Positions 53,232 through 61,059 of a stretch of DNA of 64,000 nt are shown piece after piece. Origin of the DNA: a virus; IMG/VR virus record IMGVR_UViG_3300032308_002578, positions 1 through 64,000 of that record, one strand, 5' to 3'. Both the position numbers and the translations under genes were made by a program. Position 1 is the first letter of the stretch; every line of letters starts with the position of its first letter. The notes beneath the pieces are model-generated. The model was given only the letters and a program-made list of their open reading frames with translations. It ran no database searches and was not told the origin of the DNA.

Positions 53232-55866
53232 GGGTCTGCCTATTTCTTTAGTCCGCCGACATAACCACATGGGTGCCCTGTCGGCTTTGGGGGTGGCGCC
53301 GGAAATTCCAGCATTTCCGGCTGTGGTCAGTTGTCCATTATGTCAGCAAAATACGCTTCATCTATTCGACGATATCGTAACAGATGGTATTTGGCTGTAC
53401 TGTAACTCCTGTCTCGCCCATGGAAATATCATAACGTTTGGAGCCCAGATCTGGAATACAAGCCTCCCGGCCGTATTAACCCGGTTGACCGACCTTGGGT
53501 TTATAGCCCCGGGCGATGGCGATAAGTGCGCTGGCGAGTACGAGCGCGCCCACAGCAAGTTACAGGCCGCCAACGTTTTCTGGGACGCGGCTGCTTCTCA
53601 GGTCTGGAATCACGGTGACGACATCATTGCCGTCCGGCTCCGCGAAGTGGGCGTGCAGCACGAGATTGTCGCCTGTCAGGGGCTCGTCGGCGTAGCCCAC
53701 ACCGACCAGATTGCAGAACTGTATGCCGCTATGGGTCGGTCCAAACCGGCAGCGCTGCGCCCGCGGGCTCCCAGCATCGTGTTTCCGTACTACGACCTGC
53801 CCGGGCGATTTACAGGGTTTTTTCTGGTCCAGTACGACGAAGACTTTGCCGTGAAAACATCGTTCGTTTCACGGGAGTATAAAAAGCGCCGAGCGGACGC
53901 TGGTTACTGGCATCTTATTTCGGGATTATTGCCTGTGCCGCAATTATTGCGGAATAGAATGTTTATCGTTGACGACCCGTTTTGGGCACTTTCGGCCCAG
54001 TGTCGGCAACTAAAATACGGCCTGCCGTTCTTGCCGCTGGCCGCCAGTTATAGCGGGCCGGAAGCCACCAGTTACGGCCAGAACTGGCAGTCCTTTTATC
54101 CGACCACCCGATTGTTTCAGGGCCGCGTCAGCACGCCTGAGCTTGTCAGCCAAGCCTGCACGGCCAAGGGCTACGTATGTATTGCCCCGTTGGACAAAAA
54201 CGAGTACACGCAAAAAAAGCCTAAATACAATCTGGTCCGGCTGGCGGCGCTTCAGGCCGTCGCCGAGACGTGGCAGTCGAACCTCCTTAACACGCTTACC
54301 GCATCCAGCGAACTTACGGCGTTTGCGTTCGCTACCCGGCTCCGAATTTCGGTTGACCGCCTGCAGATGTTTTTCAACAAACACGCCGATAAGTTTTCGA
54401 CCAGGTTTGCCGAAAAAGTGCTCGACACCGTGAAACTGGCACCGGCAGCACCCACCAAGATCTTCCGGCGGTGGACGCTGATCGAGCGCGACAACAAATG
54501 GTGGACGCAAGTCGGCCAGCAAATCTGCAACGCGCGGCCCGTCATTACCAAGATTTTGCAAGACGATGATGGCGAAAAAATGTACGGCGGGCAGATCTAC
54601 GTCGGCGAAGAGGTTTACGAATTTACCGACAGCGCCGAAAAGATTGAACGGATGGGGCTGCTCGCGTACGCGTTCGCGCACATGGCGCCGCTGGGCAAAC
54701 TGATCACCTACGACCGGCACTGGAACCCCAAGAGCCATTTGCTGGCCATGCAGTTGCACCCACCAGCGCTCGAAGTCGTGTCGTCCAAGATCGGCTGGGA
54801 CGAACAAACAAATACGTTTCGGCTTGGTGCGTACGGCATCACGAATAGTGGCGAAATCACCGAAACACCAACGTTGCCCAACAAGCGGTTAAAGACCAGT
54901 TTTCCGGAACCCGTGCTCGTGGCGCCGATCAGCATTCGGCAGTTTTTAACGACTAGTCCGCAAAACGCGTTTGTCTGGAATGTGTTCTCGTCTGTCACTG
55001 CGGCATTAATTGCGCCCATTCTGCGCAAAGACCCGGAAGGCACGATCATTTGCGGCCCGGCGTTCAATACCGCGGCCAAGATCGGGGCTGCCTTGAACTG
55101 CGAGCACGTCCAGACATCGGCGCTACGCAAATACGACGCCGGCCGGTTTCTGGACGCCGCGACCCGGGAAAGATCATGGCCGGTCTTTGCCTCTAGCGCG
55201 TTTAACGACACCCTGTTCAATGCCGCCTTGAGCAAATGCCACAATCAGGCGGCCGTCGTACGCATGACCGAAGATGCTGCGGCGGTGGGTGTCGGCTACG
55301 GTTGGCAGAGCATTGTCGGTGTCGCGCCGCCGCCCGATACCGATTTCTCGGCGCTGCAGTATGTGCTGCCGGGTTATATTCAGCGGCTGCTCAAAATGCG
55401 GATGAGTTTCGCCGCGCAAAATAAACATTTAACGACAGGTGTGCTGCAGGACATCCATAAATGGCTGCAGGAAACCTACGACGCCACGTTTCATTTACCC
55501 CAAGCCTTAAATCAGTTAACGACCCCCGCAGACGCGCACAAAGCCATTATGCGGGAAATTAACAGAGCCGTTCAGGCCGATAAAATAGCGATTATTCCCA
55601 GACCACGCCGGCGCGATCAGGCCAGTAATTACGTACTGCGCCGCAAAGACCACTGGTGGTTAAACCGCAGGGCTATCGACAACTATCTTGCCGCCTGTAA
55701 AAATATTCCACCGAACTGGCTGGCAATTATAGACTTAATGCTTGCTGCCGGTGTGTACGCCGGAGAGGAAACCATCCACAACCTGCCCGGCATACTCGTC
55801 GATACGCGGTGGTGCGATCAATTCTGGGAAGATTGCGATTTGTCATCTAGTCGTGAAATTGGGTGA
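53230..55866 (+). CDS. Primase/helicase-like protein with a CHC2-type zinc finger
   Basis: 878 residues from ATG 53230; ATG 53269 is an alternative and neither has an SD. Cys35/Cys38 and Cys58/Cys61 form a CHC2-like zinc ribbon (CPLCQQ ... YCNSC). A segment around 246 (FIVDDPFWALS) resembles a TOPRIM strand with its acidic pair changed. Residues about 500-700 have the feel of replicative helicase/DUF927 domains (EVVSSKIGWDE), but the P-loop position near 606 reads CGPAFNTAAK and lacks the GKT/S end. It could be an inactivated or diverged primase-helicase, or a primase-derived nucleic-acid-binding protein. Confidence 0.6.
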   Translation: MGLPISLVRRHNHMGALSALGVAPEIPAFPAVVSCPLCQQNTLHLFDDIVTDGIWLYCNSCLAHGNIITFGAQIWNTSLPAVLTRLTDLGFIAPGDGDKCAGEYERAHSKLQAANVFWDAAASQVWNHGDDIIAVRLREVGVQHEIVACQGLVGVAHTDQIAELYAAMGRSKPAALRPRAPSIVFPYYDLPGRFTGFFLVQYDEDFAVKTSFVSREYKKRRADAGYWHLISGLLPVPQLLRNRMFIVDDPFWALSAQCRQLKYGLPFLPLAASYSGPEATSYGQNWQSFYPTTRLFQGRVSTPELVSQACTAKGYVCIAPLDKNEYTQKKPKYNLVRLAALQAVAETWQSNLLNTLTASSELTAFAFATRLRISVDRLQMFFNKHADKFSTRFAEKVLDTVKLAPAAPTKIFRRWTLIERDNKWWTQVGQQICNARPVITKILQDDDGEKMYGGQIYVGEEVYEFTDSAEKIERMGLLAYAFAHMAPLGKLITYDRHWNPKSHLLAMQLHPPALEVVSSKIGWDEQTNTFRLGAYGITNSGEITETPTLPNKRLKTSFPEPVLVAPISIRQFLTTSPQNAFVWNVFSSVTAALIAPILRKDPEGTIICGPAFNTAAKIGAALNCEHVQTSALRKYDAGRFLDAATRERSWPVFASSAFNDTLFNAALSKCHNQAAVVRMTEDAAAVGVGYGWQSIVGVAPPPDTDFSALQYVLPGYIQRLLKMRMSFAAQNKHLTTGVLQDIHKWLQETYDATFHLPQALNQLTTPADAHKAIMREINRAVQADKIAIIPRPRRRDQASNYVLRRKDHWWLNRRAIDNYLAACKNIPPNWLAIIDLMLAAGVYAGEETIHNLPGILVDTRWCDQFWEDCDLSSSREIG

Positions 55867-55870
55867 ATAA

Positions 55871-56197
55871 ATGAAGCGTCGTCGAAACCGGTATAACTCA
55901 GACCGCCAGCCGTTCAATCAAAACGATGATCTCGACGACGATTTCATCGAAGAGGAATGGCAATTTGTCGACGACGAGGATGACGACGACGAGGACGACT
56001 TTGATTTCGACAGCGGCCATAAAACCGACTGGTACATCCCCGACGACAACGACGAAGATGAAGACGACGAAGACTACGAGGACGAAGATTACGAAAACGA
56101 AGACGACGACGCTGACGACGCCGCGTTTAACTGGGACGATGACGACGATGAGGACGACGACCCAGCGTACGAGGACAATTTCAACATAGACGAATAG
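55871..56197 (+). CDS. Extremely acidic protein, possible DNA mimic
   Basis: 108 residues; starts 4 bp after the previous stop. About half of all residues (56 by my count) are Asp or Glu, behind a short basic start (MKRRRNRY). Several Tyr/Trp/Phe residues are spaced within the acidic run. Phage proteins of this type, such as DNA mimics that inhibit restriction or DNA-binding enzymes, show similar charge, but most are folded and less extreme. A flexible charge-screening or counter-ion role is also possible. Confidence 0.65.
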   Translation: MKRRRNRYNSDRQPFNQNDDLDDDFIEEEWQFVDDEDDDDEDDFDFDSGHKTDWYIPDDNDEDEDDEDYEDEDYENEDDDADDAAFNWDDDDDEDDDPAYEDNFNIDE

Positions 56198-56202
56198 GTG
56201 TC

Positions 56203-56682
56203 ATGCAAACATTTCTGCCGCTACCGAGATTTAAACATTCGGCGGCAGTTCTTGATAACAAACGACTCGGCAAACAACGGGTCGAATGCAAACAGATCTT
56301 GTTGTGTTTGGGTGTGCCAATTGGCGACCATACGCCAACGCCCGGCGGTTCGAAGTGGCGCAATCACCCAGCCGTGCGCATGTGGGCTGGCCATGAGATT
56401 GCCCTCGCGGCATACTCCATCGTGGTTTGCCGAGAATGGCGCCGGCGTGGCTTTCGCGACACGCTGCTCGCGCAGTTCATGGCCTGCTACGGCGTGCTGC
56501 GGCCGACAGTAACGCGCGTGGACTATCCGCCATGGTTTGGCGACTATGACTTGCACGCCAGCCACCGCAGCAATTTGTTACGCAAGGACTATCGCTTTTA
56601 TTCGCAGTTTGGATGGATGGAGCCCATCGACCTACCGTACATTTGGCCCGTGGAGAAAGAACATGCAGGCAGTGCTCATTGA
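56203..56682 (+). CDS. Pyrimidine-dimer DNA glycosylase-like protein
   Basis: 159 residues; starts 5 bp after the previous stop. The sequence follows the small family annotated as pyrimidine dimer DNA glycosylase (Pyr_excise): MQTFLPLPRF start, LDNKRLGKQRVE (about 17-28), RNHPAVRMW (about 53-61), a REWRRRGFRD segment (about 77-86), and HASHRSNLLRKD (about 119-130). Members are proposed to repair UV damage by base excision; T4 endonuclease V is the classic phage case. Neighbouring genes are unrelated. Confidence 0.65.
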   Translation: MQTFLPLPRFKHSAAVLDNKRLGKQRVECKQILLCLGVPIGDHTPTPGGSKWRNHPAVRMWAGHEIALAAYSIVVCREWRRRGFRDTLLAQFMACYGVLRPTVTRVDYPPWFGDYDLHASHRSNLLRKDYRFYSQFGWMEPIDLPYIWPVEKEHAGSAH

Positions 56683-57010
56683 CCCGTACAAAGAAGAAGT
56701 CACAAACGTCGAGTACAACGGCGACTATAAGCAGATCTATGACCACATTAAGGCTGACTGTTTTACGCTGGTGCGGCTACACGACAACGACGACGTATTC
56801 GTGGACGATGAGGGTCTGCTCAAAGTCACCAAGGACACGAAATTTTTCATGCTCAAGGACTACCCACAGCCGCTCGCGGGCTACGGGTTGATTCTCGGCA
56901 ACGACGACGAGGGCGAATCGGTAGCCGTGCACCACACTGCCGAATTCTACCGGCCCAAGGTACAATTCCTCGACGCGCAGATGGTGCGGGTGTTTGGTTA
57001 CTTTAAGTAA
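56663..57010 (+). CDS. DUF3846-like small protein
   Basis: 115 residues; ATG 56663 with GGAGAAAG upstream; overlaps the previous gene by 20 bp. The start MQAVLIDPYKEEVTNVEYNG and the later VFVDDEGLL and GYGLILGNDDEGESV segments fit the pattern of DUF3846 proteins found in phages and plasmids. Function of that family is unknown. Acidic and compact, with one Cys. Confidence 0.55.
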   Translation: MQAVLIDPYKEEVTNVEYNGDYKQIYDHIKADCFTLVRLHDNDDVFVDDEGLLKVTKDTKFFMLKDYPQPLAGYGLILGNDDEGESVAVHHTAEFYRPKVQFLDAQMVRVFGYFK

Positions 57011-57055
57011 TTGCTGATTTGTAATTTAGGTTGTAGTTACAACGTAAAACCGCTA

Positions 57056-57066
57056 AACAGTTTAAA
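57056..57066 (+). repeat. Left arm of an inverted repeat flanking the tRNA-like gene
   Basis: AACAGTTTAAA here pairs with TTTAAACTGTT just after the tRNA-like gene (about 57152-57163), 11 bp perfect. Confidence 0.7.
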
Positions 57067-57080
57067 TGGCCCGCAAAAAC

Positions 57081-57151
57081 GCCCCCATAGCATAATGATA
57101 ATGCGGCTGATTTGTAATCAGCGGATGAAGGTTTGATTCCTTCTGGGGGCT
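57081..57151 (+). tRNA. tRNA-Thr-like gene, anticodon TGT
   Basis: A complete cloverleaf: 7-bp acceptor (GCCCCCA/TGGGGGC), 4-bp D stem (GCAT/ATGC), 5-bp anticodon stem (GCTGA/TCAGC) with loop TTTGTAA (anticodon TGT), and 5-bp T stem (GAAGG/CCTTC). CCA is not encoded. The D loop (AATGATA) lacks the usual GG and the T loop (TTTGATT) has T in place of the conserved C56, so the normal elbow contacts are missing. Confidence 0.75.
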
Positions 57152-57176
57152 TTTAAACTGTTAAAATCATGGCACA

Positions 57177-57184
57177 CACGGAGG
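57177..57184 (+). promoter_or_regulatory. Extended ribosome-binding site CACGGAGG
   Basis: Octamer 7 nt before ATG 57192, matching those before the head genes and sheath gene. Confidence 0.7.
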
Positions 57185-57191
57185 TGTTGCC

Positions 57192-57635
57192 ATGAACGAG
57201 TTTACGATCAAGATCCGCGATATTAACAAGTTGAGCCTGATCGACGCGACGGCTATCTACAGCCGGCTGTCGTGGCCTGACTCCGGTAGCACGAGTTCCA
57301 TTCAGCGAGAATTGGAAAAACGCTACCTCACGCCAGAGCCCGGACCGCACCCGGAGATGGCCATTGCGCTGATCTGGCACAACAGCCTGCTCGTCGCGTG
57401 GGTCGGGAGCCGGCTGTGGCCGGAACGATTCAAGGGCGAGACGATCATGGCCCAGACTATCGAGTGCTTCACAGATCCGGAACTGCGACAGCGGGGATAT
57501 GCCGCGCTAGGCTTGCAAGCATTGCTTACGGCCGGATTTATTGATAGAGCTAAGCACGTCGCAGTCTACGCCAAGAACGTGGTCAAGATAGCCGAGCGCT
57601 GCGGCTGCAAAAGCGTGCTGCTGTGCGAGCCGTAA
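57192..57635 (+). CDS. GNAT-family acetyltransferase
   Basis: 147 residues. The acetyl-CoA-binding motif (RQRGYA, Arg99-Ala104) follows a beta strand (IECFTDPE), and the next helix (LGLQALLTAGF) and strand (HVAVYAKNVV) complete the GNAT core. Substrate cannot be predicted. It sits alone between the tRNA-like gene and a terminator, with a strong SD, and may modify a host protein or small molecule. Confidence 0.65.
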   Translation: MNEFTIKIRDINKLSLIDATAIYSRLSWPDSGSTSSIQRELEKRYLTPEPGPHPEMAIALIWHNSLLVAWVGSRLWPERFKGETIMAQTIECFTDPELRQRGYAALGLQALLTAGFIDRAKHVAVYAKNVVKIAERCGCKSVLLCEP

Positions 57636-57668
57636 ACAAACACACAGTTAACTTACTGTATGCAGTTT

Positions 57669-57703
57669 AAACCCGTGGCATGATTGCCGCGGGTTTTTTA
57701 TTT
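57669..57703 (+). terminator. Rho-independent terminator after the acetyltransferase gene
   Basis: AAACCCGTGGCA / TGCCGCGGGTTT (one G-U pair) with loop TGAT, followed by TTTATTT. Confidence 0.85.
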
Positions 57704-57759
57704 ACACAATTAGTTTGCGTATGTGAGTGTTTTTAACAATAACTAACAAAGGAAAAGAC

Positions 57760-58518
57760 ATGGCAACCATGCTCAAGGGTTCGAAGAAGACGCAAGCCAA
57801 GGCCAAGACGACAAAGACTGCCGCCAAAGAGCACCTCGGCCCCGATGACGATAAGGGCGATTTGGCAATTGCTGATCGCGTGGGCGTGACGATCACAGCG
57901 CCCAACTTCAAGACCGTGGAGATCACAATCCGCGGCACGGCGCCGTACGTGCAGTTGGCGTTCGGCAAGAAGGCGCGCGAAATGATGCGCGAGAAGCAGG
58001 CTGCCGGCTCGACCGCCGCCAAGGGCAAGAAGCGCGAAGCCAAGGACTTCGATGCGAACTTCAAGGAAGCCCAGCACGTCTCAACCAAGGGCTGGTGTGG
58101 CATCCCAGCCAGCGCCCTTCGTAACGCGCTGGTTGACTCCTGCGTGGTCGTGGGCTATCACAAGACCAAGGCGAAGAAGGCTATTTTCGTCGAGGCCGAC
58201 GGTTTCGACGCTGTCGAAGGCACGCCGCTCATCCGGTTGTACAATGACGGCAAGGGTAAGTTGGTAGACGCCAAGCCGAAGCACGTCGAGCACACCGTTC
58301 GCAACGCGACCGGCGTTGCCGATATCCGTGTTCGAGCGATGTTTGAGCAGTGGCAGGCCAAGGTCCGCGTGCGTTTTGATGCCGACATGTTCACGCCGGC
58401 CGACATTGCCAATCTCATGCTGCGCGCTGGTATGCAAGTCGGAATCGGCGAAGGCCGCGCAGATTCGCCCAATTCGTGCGGTATGGGCTGGGGTCATTTC
58501 GAGTGCGTGAAGGGTTAA
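57760..58518 (+). CDS. Conserved-type phage protein with a C-terminal Gly-rich loop
   Basis: 252 residues; ATG 57760 after AAAGGAAAAG. Lys/Thr/Ala-rich start (about 1-35), then an alpha/beta protein with EITIRGTAPYVQLAFG (about 50-65), a KGWCGIPASALRNALVD segment (about 112-128), and an end with VGIGEGR ... GMGWGHFE (about 226-248). I recognise the general sequence type from other phages but know no function for it. The end resembles the glycine-rich loop of Cas7/RAMP-like RNA-binding folds; that similarity is only a pattern. Confidence 0.6.
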   Translation: MATMLKGSKKTQAKAKTTKTAAKEHLGPDDDKGDLAIADRVGVTITAPNFKTVEITIRGTAPYVQLAFGKKAREMMREKQAAGSTAAKGKKREAKDFDANFKEAQHVSTKGWCGIPASALRNALVDSCVVVGYHKTKAKKAIFVEADGFDAVEGTPLIRLYNDGKGKLVDAKPKHVEHTVRNATGVADIRVRAMFEQWQAKVRVRFDADMFTPADIANLMLRAGMQVGIGEGRADSPNSCGMGWGHFECVKG

Positions 58519-58537
58519 TTTAACAAGGAGAAATGTT

Positions 58538-59017
58538 ATGGGGCGTAAACGGCAAATGTCTTCCATCAAGGAAGAACTGACGCAGATTTTTCAAAAGCAC
58601 AACGGCAATCTTCCGCCCGAAGCCGTTGTCGAATTTGCGCGCAATAAAAACACCGCGTTGCACGCAGAGTTTGAGTGGGATGATACAGAAGCGGCGCATC
58701 AGTTTCGGCTAGTGCAGGCACGAAATATCATCCGACTGAACATAGACATCGTCGAAACGCCCAACGGCAATGTTCGCGTTCCCGTGTATGTGTCGCTTGT
58801 TTCAGACCGACGCAGCGGCCTCGGCTACCGGGCGCTCACAGACGTCATGAGCGACGCCGACATGCGTGCTCAGTTATTGCAACAGGCGATCGACGAGTTG
58901 CAGCGAGTTCGGCGCAAGTATGAATCGCTGCGCGAATTGGCGCCTGTGTTCTCGGCTTTAGATCGCGTCGCCCGCAACGCCAGCAGGCGGCCAACACGTC
59001 GCGCCGCTCGGGCTTAA
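58538..59017 (+). CDS. Phage protein of unknown function
   Basis: 159 residues; AAGGAG before ATG 58538. Helical start with KHNGNLPPEAVVEFARN (about 20-36), a FEWDDTEAAHQFRLVQARNIIR segment in the middle (split here by residue limits at about 45-66), then beta-type segments and an Arg-rich end (RRPTRRAARA). This general pattern occurs in other phages without assigned role. It lies 20 bp after the Gly-loop protein and probably works with it. The pentanucleotide array begins 6 bp after its stop. Confidence 0.6.
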   Translation: MGRKRQMSSIKEELTQIFQKHNGNLPPEAVVEFARNKNTALHAEFEWDDTEAAHQFRLVQARNIIRLNIDIVETPNGNVRVPVYVSLVSDRRSGLGYRALTDVMSDADMRAQLLQQAIDELQRVRRKYESLRELAPVFSALDRVARNASRRPTRRAARA

Positions 59018-59022
59018 ATATT

Positions 59023-59628
59023 TAGACACGGCAGGCTTGGCAGGGCAACGCTAGGCTCGGCTACGCACGGCGCGGATCGGCAGGCGTGGAATGACGCTGC
59101 TCGGTTCGGCATGCCTAGGCATGGGTCGTTTTGGCTTGGCAGGTATGGCACGGCGAGGCGGGGCGACGAGCGGTGAGGTGTGGATAGCCAAGACTTGGTT
59201 CGGATCGGCAGGCTGGGTAAGGCACGGCGTGGACGCGCGAGCAGCGACATGGCGAGGCAGGCAGAGCAAGGCACGGCATGCTTTGGTGAGGATCGGTGTC
59301 GCTTAGACATGGCAGGCACGGACAGGCAAGGCGCGCTTTGGTAGGGTTTGGCTCGGCAAGGCAGGCTAGGCACGGCTCGTCTCGACGCGGCCAGATAGGC
59401 TCGGCAGGCGAGGTATGGCAAGGCCGGGAGCGCCCCGGCCGGGATAGACATGGCAGGAATGGCATGGCTGGGTTCGGCACGGCGCGGTACGGATGGGCTT
59501 TAGACATGGCAGGCGTGGACAGGCTAGGCGGGGAATGCCGGCGCGCGCAGACGCATAGACACGGCAGGCAGGGTTAGGCAGGGCGAGGAGAGGCCGGGAG
59601 TGGCTCGGCAAATCACGGCAGGCTCGGA
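59023..59628. repeat. Pentanucleotide (NGGCW) array in five TAGAC-headed blocks
   Basis: About 606 bp without a gene. The plus strand reads as successive 5-mers of the type NGGCW (AGGCA, TGGCA, CGGCA, AGGCT), with a few substitutions and indels. Five blocks each begin TAGAC-AYGGC-AGG, at 59023, 59304, 59445, 59501 and 59556, with the pentamer phase kept. A GGCCGGG-AGCGC-CCCGGCC hairpin lies at about 59422-59440. Strong G-over-C skew and many GG pairs are present. Frames on both strands are open over long stretches, but only because the repeat contains no stop. Confidence 0.85.
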
Positions 59629-59640
59629 ATTACATAAATT

Positions 59641-59680
59641 AAACAGGGGGCGGTTATTAACGTAGCCGCCCCCTGTTTTA
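59641..59680 (+). terminator. Terminator-like hairpin after the array
   Basis: A perfect 13-bp stem (AAACAGGGGGCGG / CCGCCCCCTGTTT) with a 12-nt loop, followed by TTTACAATC. It ends 11 bp before the next ATG, so it may also control translation of that gene. Confidence 0.75.
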
Positions 59681-59690
59681 CAATCACAGT

Positions 59691-59936
59691 ATGAAAAGAT
59701 ACCACGCTGAAAAGCACATCATCGACAGTCGCGTAAAAAAGTATAAGCAGATCGCAGGCTGGCTTGACCCGGCGGATACGCGGTTCCTGCCCGATGCGGG
59801 CCGTTTCCGCAAATCTATCCGCTGCTCAGGCTGCGGCCGGGCGCGGTGCCAATTGTGCCACCCGGAGAAGTTTCCGCGGCGTATTCCAACAATTAAAGAA
59901 CAACAGGCGCAGTATGACTGGCGCGATTACGAATAA
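59691..59936 (+). CDS. Small CxxC-CxxC zinc protein
   Basis: 81 residues. Cys45, Cys48, Cys53 and Cys56 form CxxC-x4-CxxC (CSGCGRARCQLC), a compact zinc knuckle. The surrounding sequence is basic, with HPEKFPRRIPT after the knuckle and aromatic residues near the end. It likely binds nucleic acid or protein. No SD is evident before ATG 59691, but the hairpin at 59641 ends close to it. Confidence 0.6.
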   Translation: MKRYHAEKHIIDSRVKKYKQIAGWLDPADTRFLPDAGRFRKSIRCSGCGRARCQLCHPEKFPRRIPTIKEQQAQYDWRDYE

Positions 59937-59974
59937 ACCAGTCACGTTTTAACAACTAACTTTTTGGAGAATTC

Positions 59975-60286
59975 ATGCCTAACTTCGTAAACAACATCGT
60001 CCAAGCCTCGGGCCGGCTCGCCGATGCCGTAATGTCTGAGATGGCGTACGAGGACAACCGGCACAACGTCAAGATGCAGGTGATCGAGCGACTTATGGCC
60101 GGCGAGAACAAGTTGACCGGCAAGCCCCATTCGTTCAGTTCGGCCGAGACCGCGGCGGCCTCTGACCCGGCCTACACCGATTATCTTGAGCAGTTGCGCA
60201 ACGCCACCCGCGAGCGTATTCTCGCCAAGGGCGTCTATGACGCAGCCGTGGCTGCCGCCCGGCTGCAGGAGGTGGTCAGTGACTGA
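59975..60286 (+). CDS. Small helical protein, unknown function
   Basis: 103 residues; TTTGGAG lies 7 nt before ATG 59975. Helical, with mixed charge, no Cys, and an Ala-rich end (KGVYDAAVAAARLQEV). Its stop overlaps the next gene's start region (8 bp), so translation is coupled. Function unknown. Confidence 0.6.
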   Translation: MPNFVNNIVQASGRLADAVMSEMAYEDNRHNVKMQVIERLMAGENKLTGKPHSFSSAETAAASDPAYTDYLEQLRNATRERILAKGVYDAAVAAARLQEVVSD

Positions 60287-60755
60287 CGAACCGGAGTTTG
60301 ACGGCCGTATCGCTGCCACGCTTGAAATGCTGCGTGATGAGGCGATTTCACTATTTGACCGTTTTGTTGCGCACCGTAGCGGCATGCCGCCGGCCGGCGC
60401 TGTAAACGCGACGCTAGAAGACAAACAGAAATTTCTTACGCTGGCCGAAACTGAAAATATCGTTAAAGAACATGCTGTGATCACTGAAGACGCGTACGCC
60501 ATCGGCGGTGACACGCCTGAAGAGGCTGCGCGGCAGATTCGAATCGTCATGGCCGCGCTCATGCAACGCATTCTGTCTAACGTGCTGAATGCTGGTGCGG
60601 GACTTGAGTTGTTTGACGTTTCATTTGACGAGAAACGAAATGATTTTTGTTTTCAAGTCAGTGAAAAAGGGAAAAAGTTAAATGACCGTATCCAAAAGCA
60701 AATCGAAAACGGCGAAGAAGTCGATTACGATCTCGACGCGGATGAAGACAATTAA
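60279..60755 (+). CDS. Unrecognised helical protein
   Basis: 158 residues; GTG 60279 chosen because AGGAGG lies 6 nt upstream. Helical first half (ATLEMLRDEAISLFDRF), a mixed middle, and an acidic, helical end (EEVDYDLDADEDN). The last 74 bp overlap the next gene. Function unknown. Confidence 0.55.
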   Translation: MTDEPEFDGRIAATLEMLRDEAISLFDRFVAHRSGMPPAGAVNATLEDKQKFLTLAETENIVKEHAVITEDAYAIGGDTPEEAARQIRIVMAALMQRILSNVLNAGAGLELFDVSFDEKRNDFCFQVSEKGKKLNDRIQKQIENGEEVDYDLDADEDN

Positions 60756-61059
60756 GTCTTATATTGCCGACTTCGAAAAATGCCGCACAAAGCATAAAAA
60801 GTACGGCGCCAGTGACACCGAGCCTGACACTGTATTTCAAATTCTTATTGACCGCGCCAGCCGCGGTACGCAGCCAGAGGTTCCCCGCACACCCAGCGGC
60901 TGGGAACTGCTGCACGGTTCTGATCCCGGCTGCGGCAGAGCGGCAATGGCGCTACATCATGCGGCATGTAACGTTGTGGACGCGATTGAAGCCTGTCCTG
61001 TGCGGGAAATAAACGACCTGCGCGCTCTGGTGCGCGACTACTGCTGGAGGCTCGGATGA
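60682..61059 (+). CDS. Unrecognised basic protein
   Basis: 125 residues; ATG 60682, or possibly ATG 60742. The first 20 residues are Lys/Ser/Thr-rich and likely flexible. Two Cys/His groups (EKCRTKHKK near 33-41 and HHAACNVVDAIEAC near 91-104) are present but not in a standard zinc pattern. It overlaps the previous gene and its stop overlaps the next start. Function unknown. Confidence 0.5.
   Translation: MTVSKSKSKTAKKSITISTRMKTIKSYIADFEKCRTKHKKYGASDTEPDTVFQILIDRASRGTQPEVPRTPSGWELLHGSDPGCGRAAMALHHAACNVVDAIEACPVREINDLRALVRDYCWRLG

Noticed and set aside
59014-59611. Several open frames on both strands in the pentanucleotide array
   Set aside because: A pentamer repeat without stop codons leaves all frames open. 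The products are repeats of a few residues without domain character, and no SD precedes them.
59023-59628. CRISPR array
   Set aside because: There are no fixed-length repeats separated by unique spacers; the array is a continuous 5-nt pattern, and no cas gene is nearby.
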